From: Rhodocollybia butyracea
Lineage: Eukaryota > Basidiomycota > Agaricomycetes > Agaricales > Omphalotaceae
Length of the DNA stretch: 64,000 bases
Direction of reading: 5' to 3'
NCBI GenBank assembly: GCA_015501585.1
Contig: JADNRY010000009.1
Location: 744,001-808,000, forward strand
The translations under genes and the position numbers were made by a program. The notes under the pieces are model-generated. The model saw only the letters and a list, made by a program, of their open reading frames with translations, was not told the DNA's origin and searched no databases. Numbering within the stretch: the first letter of the stretch is position 1; the number at the start of each line of letters is the position of its first letter. Of the stretch, positions 59,403 to 64,000 are shown one piece after another.

Positions 59403-60880
59403 ATGGGTTTTACCCCGGACGCCGCCGTTCCTCGACTAGTTGTCGTGGATGATACAGATCCTACCATTCGGTATTCGCCATCAAGTGCCTTTTCACTGGA
59501 CGCAATGGGGAGTTTAAATGACTTAGGCTGGGGTGGGAACGTTTTCAACCAGACCGTCACTGGGACGACGGTAGATGCTTCTTTTAGCTATACGTTCAAT
59601 GGTGAGCAAGTGAAGTCTTCCGGCTATCATGTGCCTCTGGGGAATTACTTATTCGTTCTTGCATAGGGACGTTTGTTCGTGTTATGGTCGCTGGAGAAGC
59701 GCCATGTAGCTGGAACTGCTCAGTGGATGGACGTTTAATTGCATCTTTCGAGGTGGACCCAACCCAGATTACCAATTATATCGCATGCGACTCGGCTGGG
59801 ACTCTTCAAGGCACAACAGGCCAACATACGTTGGACGTCAATTTTTACTTTCCACCTAATGCCCACAGTACCTCAACTCGCTCGCTGTGGCTTGATAGCA
59901 TCCAGTATCAGCCATTGGCCTCTGACCCTCTCGACTCTGTGACACTCAGGATTCATAACAGCGATCCTTCAGTCACATATGCTAATACCTCTGGAGGATG
60001 GATTCGGCAAGGGGATGAAACCAATGCTACAAACATTACTGGGACAAGTCTGGATTTTGCATTCGATGGTGAGTAGGTTCTTGATCACCATGAAATGGAA
60101 TAAAACCTAAACTAATTTTTTTTCGTTCAAGGATCCTCCGTAACGCTATATAGTATAGTCTTTGCTAGCGGTAGCCCAGTGCAGCTCAACGCTAATACAG
60201 CCCTCTACTCTCTTGACGGAAATGCTACGTTCTTTGACCTCCCCGGCAGTATGATAGCAGCGAGTGTGGAAAAATACTCGAATATATCCAACTACCCTCT
60301 CTTCACCGTATCCAACCTCTCCACGTCGCCACATAATATCGAAGTGGCCACCTTGTACAACTCTTCTACTAATCCCCAGTTCCTCGACATCTATTATTTT
60401 CTGATAAAAACAAATCCCCGTAATTCGAGCTTTCCTGGCAACTCCTCGTCCAGTAGCAATGGGTCATCCTCGTCCAGTGGCAATGGACCCTCCTCTTCTT
60501 CTTTGACTTCTGGATCTAGTCATAAAAGTGTTGGTGCTATAGTAGGCGGTACTGTTGCTGGAGTAGCCGGACTTGCAGCTCTTATCCTTCTTCTTTTCTG
60601 GTTTTCCCGGCGGCAGAAAGAGCACAAATACAGCGGTACGATGTTTTCCCACCCAAGAAGCAGTCCAGGCTACCACCGCTCTCATGGTGTTACCCCCTTT
60701 GAATATGTTTCTCAACCTATACCCGCTGAGGCCTCGGAGTACCATGCTTCTCCTCAAGCGTTGGTCCGGGACGAGCAGGACCGGAGGAACGAAATTAGGC
60801 GGCACTTGGACAGTGGGGTGCGGATACCGTCAGCAGAGGATGCAATTGTAGATGTCCCACCGACGTATACACGGGCTTGA
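59403..60880 (+). CDS. Copy F: two-module single-pass surface protein, 449 residues
   Basis: Intact. Exons 59403-59601, 59667-60068 and 60132-60880, phases as in B, D and E. Module 1: VVVDDTDPTIRYS, YTFNGTFVRVMVAGEAPCSW, NYIACDSAGTLQGTTGQH. Module 2: NSDPSVTYANTSGGW, DFAFDGSSVTLYSIV (FNG changed to FDG at the intron), LYSLDGNATFFDLPGS. The stalk has two similar SSSNGSSS/SSGNGPSS repeats. The span (IVGGTVAGVAGLAALILLLF) keeps GxxxG; RRQKEHKYSG follows. The tail ends HLDSGVRIPSAED then DVPPTYTRA, so PPxY is retained. The exon 2 nucleotide match to B is the closest in the array, suggesting a recent duplication or gene conversion between them. Confidence 0.85.
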
Positions 60881-60989
60881 AAACTTCACGTCTATTTGGG
60901 GCGAGAACCAGATCTCGTTCTCGGGAAGTGGGACTATTAACCAATTCAGTCAATTGCCTTGGTTAAAACTAATAGAACGACGTGTATCT

Positions 60990-61330
60990 CACATTTTCCT
61001 TTATACCCATGAGTATTGCAACACTCTAATACAATCCTTTGTTCGATAACCTTGTATACACCTACGTCGTACTAGGCACATTGATTCATTTGATTGTATC
61101 TGTATGCGTTGTGACAGTGTTGCGACCATAAGTTCAGCTTTGACATTGTGTGAATATATCTAGCGCGCGCTTGATCGATCGGTAGCAATTTCAGTCATGT
61201 TCTCCGTTATCGGAGTTGTTCTTTGCGATGAAAGGGACACCACTTTACAAGGATTCGATGTCTATATACGCCGCTCAAGCTGTAGCACTGCTGTGGCATT
61301 ACTGATGCAACTCATCCAGGCTATAAATCT
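60990..61330 (+). repeat. 3' flank repeat of the array unit (after F), cut by the retroelement
   Basis: GTTCAGCTTTGACATTGTGT followed by GAATATATCTAGCGCGCGC (61152-61170), then TTTGCGATGAAAGGGACACC and GCAACTCATCCAGGCTATAAAT. Homology to the D and E flanks stops near 61331, where the copia element begins. Confidence 0.7.
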
Positions 61331-61336
61331 TAAGAG

Positions 61337-61543
61337 TGGTAAGGCTTGAGATGAGTTTATTCTGGCACGAAGAGAGAACCGATAGGTAAATAGAATAATA
61401 TACAAGTCCTTGTAACTCACCTGGCACGAAGAGAGAACCGATAGGGGCTTCTCTTCGAGCCAGGAATTATAAATCAATTTAATATGGTCCGTTTGGGAAA
61501 GATAATGACGCTTTGGCCTAAGGCGTAAAGTCAGCGTCTAACA
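61337..61543 (-). repeat. Candidate 3' LTR, about 207 bp
   Basis: On the minus strand it starts TGTTAGACGC directly after the polypurine tract (seven G, 61544-61550) and can end ...CTTACCA, giving TG...CA ends. A candidate 5-bp target duplication AAGAG is at 61332-61336. A 25-bp unit (CTGGCACGAAGAGAGAACCG plus 5) occurs twice inside, at 61362-61386 and 61421-61445. The far end was set by the loss of homology to array flanks D and E; the second LTR is not in the window to confirm it. Confidence 0.6.
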
Positions 61544-62016
61544 CCCCCCCTTGACTGGCGTCTAGGCCAAGCATCGTAACCCATTGCCTATGCATTGTCC
61601 TGTGGAGTGGCTTCGTGAATATGTCAGCGACGTTTTCTTTGTTGGACACGTAGATGACGTCGATGAGGCGTTTGACTATACAGTCACGGATGAAGTGTTC
61701 CCGAATCGAAATGTGCTTCATCTTGCTGTGAGCGTGGGGGTCATGTGTACATGCGACCGTTCCTTGGTTGTCGCAGAACAAGGAAGTGGGAGCTTGCTGG
61801 GGAAATCCCAACTCGGAAAAGAAGTTTCTATACCAAAGGACGTCTTTTGCGCAGTGAGTTGTGGCCAGATATTCGGCCTCACATGAGGATAGCGCGACAA
61901 CCGATTGCTGTTTTGAGCTCCAGGAGAGCGGGGAGCCGTTCATGAGGATGATGAATCCTGAGACGGATTTCCGACTTTCACCCATACCCCAGTCGGAGTC
62001 AGACAGCGCCCGAAAA
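61518..62016 (-). pseudogene. Copia RNase H and C-terminus
   Basis: In frame: SDSDWGMGESRKSVSGF, SSCEAEYLATTHCAKDVLW, CDNQGTVACTHDP, HSKMKHISIREHFIRD and NVADIFTKPLHR, the usual copia RNase H order, ending VLDADFTP next to the LTR. Cut off from the reverse transcriptase frame by a one-base shift at a T-run near 62018-62023. Confidence 0.88.
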
Positions 62017-63168
62017 AACGGGTAGCGTACCTTCTTTTCGTCCTAGCCATAGAGAGAAAGAGATCGTCCCTTTGAGGTAACGGAGGAGGTGCTTTGCTGC
62101 GGTGACATGTGTGGGCCCATAGGTGGCCATGAATCTTGCGAGTTCCCGCACAGTGTAGGCGATGTCTGGTCTGGTGCAAGTGCACAGGTACATGCTCTTC
62201 CCGACAACGGCAGTGTAAGAAAGGATCGTACTTTCATTTCCTCCTCCGGAGCAAGATGCTCCGTTGAGGGGAAAAGCCGAGTACCAGGGTCCATAGGAGT
62301 TGAGACTGGCTTGGATTGTTTCGAATCCAAACTCGCGGAGGATCGATTCGATGTAAGCGTGTTGGTCAAGGCGAATAGTTCTGTTTTCTCTATCACGGGT
62401 TATGCTGCAACCAAGGTGGAAGGTTGGTTCGCCATTGTCTGTTATGTCGAATAGGGATTCGAGTTGGTGAATGACTATGTCTGATTCAGCGGGAGGTATT
62501 GAGCTGATGAGCATGTCATCAACACTTGTTGTTATTATGGATTTGCTGTTGCCTTTAAAGTGGACGTAGACACTCCAATCAGATTCGGTTCGTTTGAATC
62601 CGATGGATTCAAGTTTGGTATTGAGTTCTAAGTACCATTGTCTCCCCGATTGCTTAAAGGCCATATAAGCCTTTACGCAGTGCCAAAAGCCAGAACCGGT
62701 ACCAGTAGGTTTCTTCATATAAATTTCTTCATCGAGTGGACCGTTGAGATACGCGGTTTTGACATTGATCTGGCGAAGCTCCATGTCATGTTCTGCTACG
62801 ATAGCAAGAACGGTGCGGATGGATTCCCACCTGGCTACAGGAGCGAATGTGTAGTTGTAGTCTTGTCCGGGGATCTGAGTGAAACCCTTTGCGACAAGAC
62901 GGGCCTTGAATCTAGAGATGAGACCATCACGGTCTCTCTTTATTTGTAGTACCCATTTACAACCAACGGGCTTGCGGTTTGGCGGGATGTCCTCGACTTC
63001 TTCATAGACTCCTTTCGCCTTCAGCGATTCGAGCTCCTCGTATATCGCAGCAAGCCAGTGAGACCAGTAAACAGAGGATTTCACATGTTGGATAGAAAGG
63101 GGGTCTTTTTTAGAAGGGTCGTCGATTGGATCATGGAGAGCAGCTCCTACGAAGGATTCGGCATTCAT
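61999..63168 (-). pseudogene. Copia reverse transcriptase
   Basis: Contains WLAAIYEELESLKAKGVYE, VGCKWVLQIKRD, RFKARLVAKGFTQIPGQDYN, FAPVARWESIR, QINVKTAYLNGPLDEEIYM, KQSGRQWYLEL and LARFMATYGPTHVTAAKHLL. The catalytic box reads SVDDM where copia elements normally have YVDD, so the Tyr is replaced by Ser. The 5' edge is broken by a 34-bp duplication and the 3' edge by a T-run shift. Confidence 0.88.
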
Positions 63169-63940
63169 GGAGAGCAGCTCCTACGAAGGATTCGGCATTG
63201 ACAAAAGATTGTGTGAGCAAATGTAAATCATTTGTTGTACATTCGACCTCTATTTCATTGTCGTCAGGGGAGTTCAGAAGTTGCATGAGAATAGGGTTGG
63301 GTGCTCCGGTCATAGAAGTAGCTGTGACAAAGTTAACACAGTAACGAGCAGGAAGGCGCGTGGCACGTTCAGAACGTCTAGGTCGACCATCGGTCATAGG
63401 GACGTCGCCATCAGCATCTTTTAGCTCAATGCGTTGTAAATCTCCAGAACTCATAGTTTGAGAGGGATTACTGCAGAGTAAGTTTTTAGTAGGTTATAGT
63501 TTTAGCGACGTCTGTTGCGTACACTTTTGGCTCGATGCGTTGTTTTTCTCTCGGACTCTCTATGGTCGGGAGGAAGGACTGCAGAGTAATATTTAGATAG
63601 GGTTTATAGGAAGGGACGGTGTACGTGCCTTAGCTCTTCTCCGTGAAGATCTACATCTGAAGACGTTGTCAATTCAGAGGGCGGTCTAACAGGAAGGAAT
63701 TAGGGTTATCACGGAGGAGTGAGACGATGCACGTACTCATCAGAGCCTTCGTTTAGTGGTAAGGATATGCGCTCTTCTAAAAGACGAGGATCATCGTTGA
63801 AAGAAGGCGTTGTTTGGAGATGAAGATCATCCCAGAGGATTTCTGAGAGCGGTGGGGATGGCAGGTTTTGTGGAAAGCCGTGGAATTCCACATCTCGACG
63901 CGCTCGTATGGTTTTCGAGTCGGGGAACCAAATTAAGTAC
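63131..63940 (-). pseudogene. Copia integrase-RT linker region
   Basis: The minus ORF 63131-63454 (RRSERATRLPARYCVNFV, the classic linker before RT) and 63709-63891 (EFHGFPQNLPSPPLSE), separated by stops near 63455-63700. Together they follow the YSPDSKGYLIWFPDSKT segment at the window edge. Splitting of one linker over several frames shows decay, or an excised intron-like segment that I could not define. Confidence 0.65.
63132..63199 (-). repeat. 34-bp tandem duplication inside copia pol
   Basis: CATGGAGAGCAGCTCCTACG and the following 14 bases occur twice back to back (63132-63165, 63166-63199). Because 34 is not a multiple of three it moves the polyprotein out of frame: the peptide SFVNAESFVGAALH is encoded in two frames. 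Confidence 0.9.
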
Positions 63941-64000
63941 CCCTTGGAATCGGGAGAGTAGGACCAAATCTTCCATGTTCGCCTCGAGGAACAGCCTTGT

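Larger units (their letters stand above)
61337..64000 (-). mobile_element. Ty1/copia LTR retrotransposon, 3' part, runs off the window
   Basis: Read on the minus strand from the window end: the segment after the integrase core (YSPDSKGYLIWFPDSKT at about 63925-63975), the linker, reverse transcriptase, RNase H, a G7 polypurine tract and the 3' LTR. The domain order is Pseudoviridae/copia. The internal coding region has at least two frameshifts, so this copy is not autonomous. It lies in the 3' flank of array copy F. The 5' half, gag, protease and 5' LTR are outside the window. Confidence 0.88.

Overview
The window is nuclear DNA of a filamentous basidiomycete, most likely a mushroom-forming Agaricomycete. 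Genes are cut by many short introns (about 48-60 nt, GT-AG with rare GC-AG), some exons are only 9-10 nt, and the gene families are fungal: histidine acid phytases, OPT transporters, SUR7/PalI, Sde2, Gep4. No rRNA, tRNA, CRISPR or bacterial-type operon was recognised.

Left arm (1-24.4 kb): an inverted, frameshifted copy (A) of a membrane-protein family; a monoacylglycerol lipase; two phytase paralogs in opposite orientation, the left one frameshifted, flanking a hypothetical ORF, a decayed 5' fragment of V-ATPase subunit a and an intact OPT-type peptide transporter. From 16.3 to 24.4 kb only coding-like debris was found, plus a GATA zinc-finger pseudogene. 24.4-27.9 kb shows no gene.

Core (27.9-43.5 kb): dense, intact housekeeping genes: mitochondrial PGP phosphatase (Gep4), a membrane-anchored TAP-family alpha/beta hydrolase, an unknown protein, a mitochondrial ABCB10/Mdl1-type ABC transporter, a coiled-coil protein, Sde2, a tiny membrane protein, an NADH pyrophosphatase (NUDIX), an unknown polytopic membrane protein and a SUR7/PalI-type protein.

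Right arm (43.5-64 kb): a direct tandem array of the same family as copy A. B, D, E and F are intact; C is truncated and frameshifted; one further remnant is present. Each intact gene has three exons and encodes a protein of about 435-520 residues with two related beta-rich extracellular modules, a Ser/Asn-rich stalk, one membrane span with a GxxxG pattern, a basic stop-transfer and a short cytosolic tail ending in PPTYT (a PPxY motif). Promoter-proximal and 3' flanks are duplicated with the genes. A small signal-peptide gene carrying three near-identical introns lies inside the array. The window ends in a broken Ty1/copia retrotransposon inserted in the 3' flank of copy F.

The paralog array is the best candidate for an undescribed system. 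It looks like a birth-and-death family of cell-surface, receptor-like proteins with a WW-domain docking tail. The architecture is read from the sequence; function, ligand and partner are unknown and inferred only.
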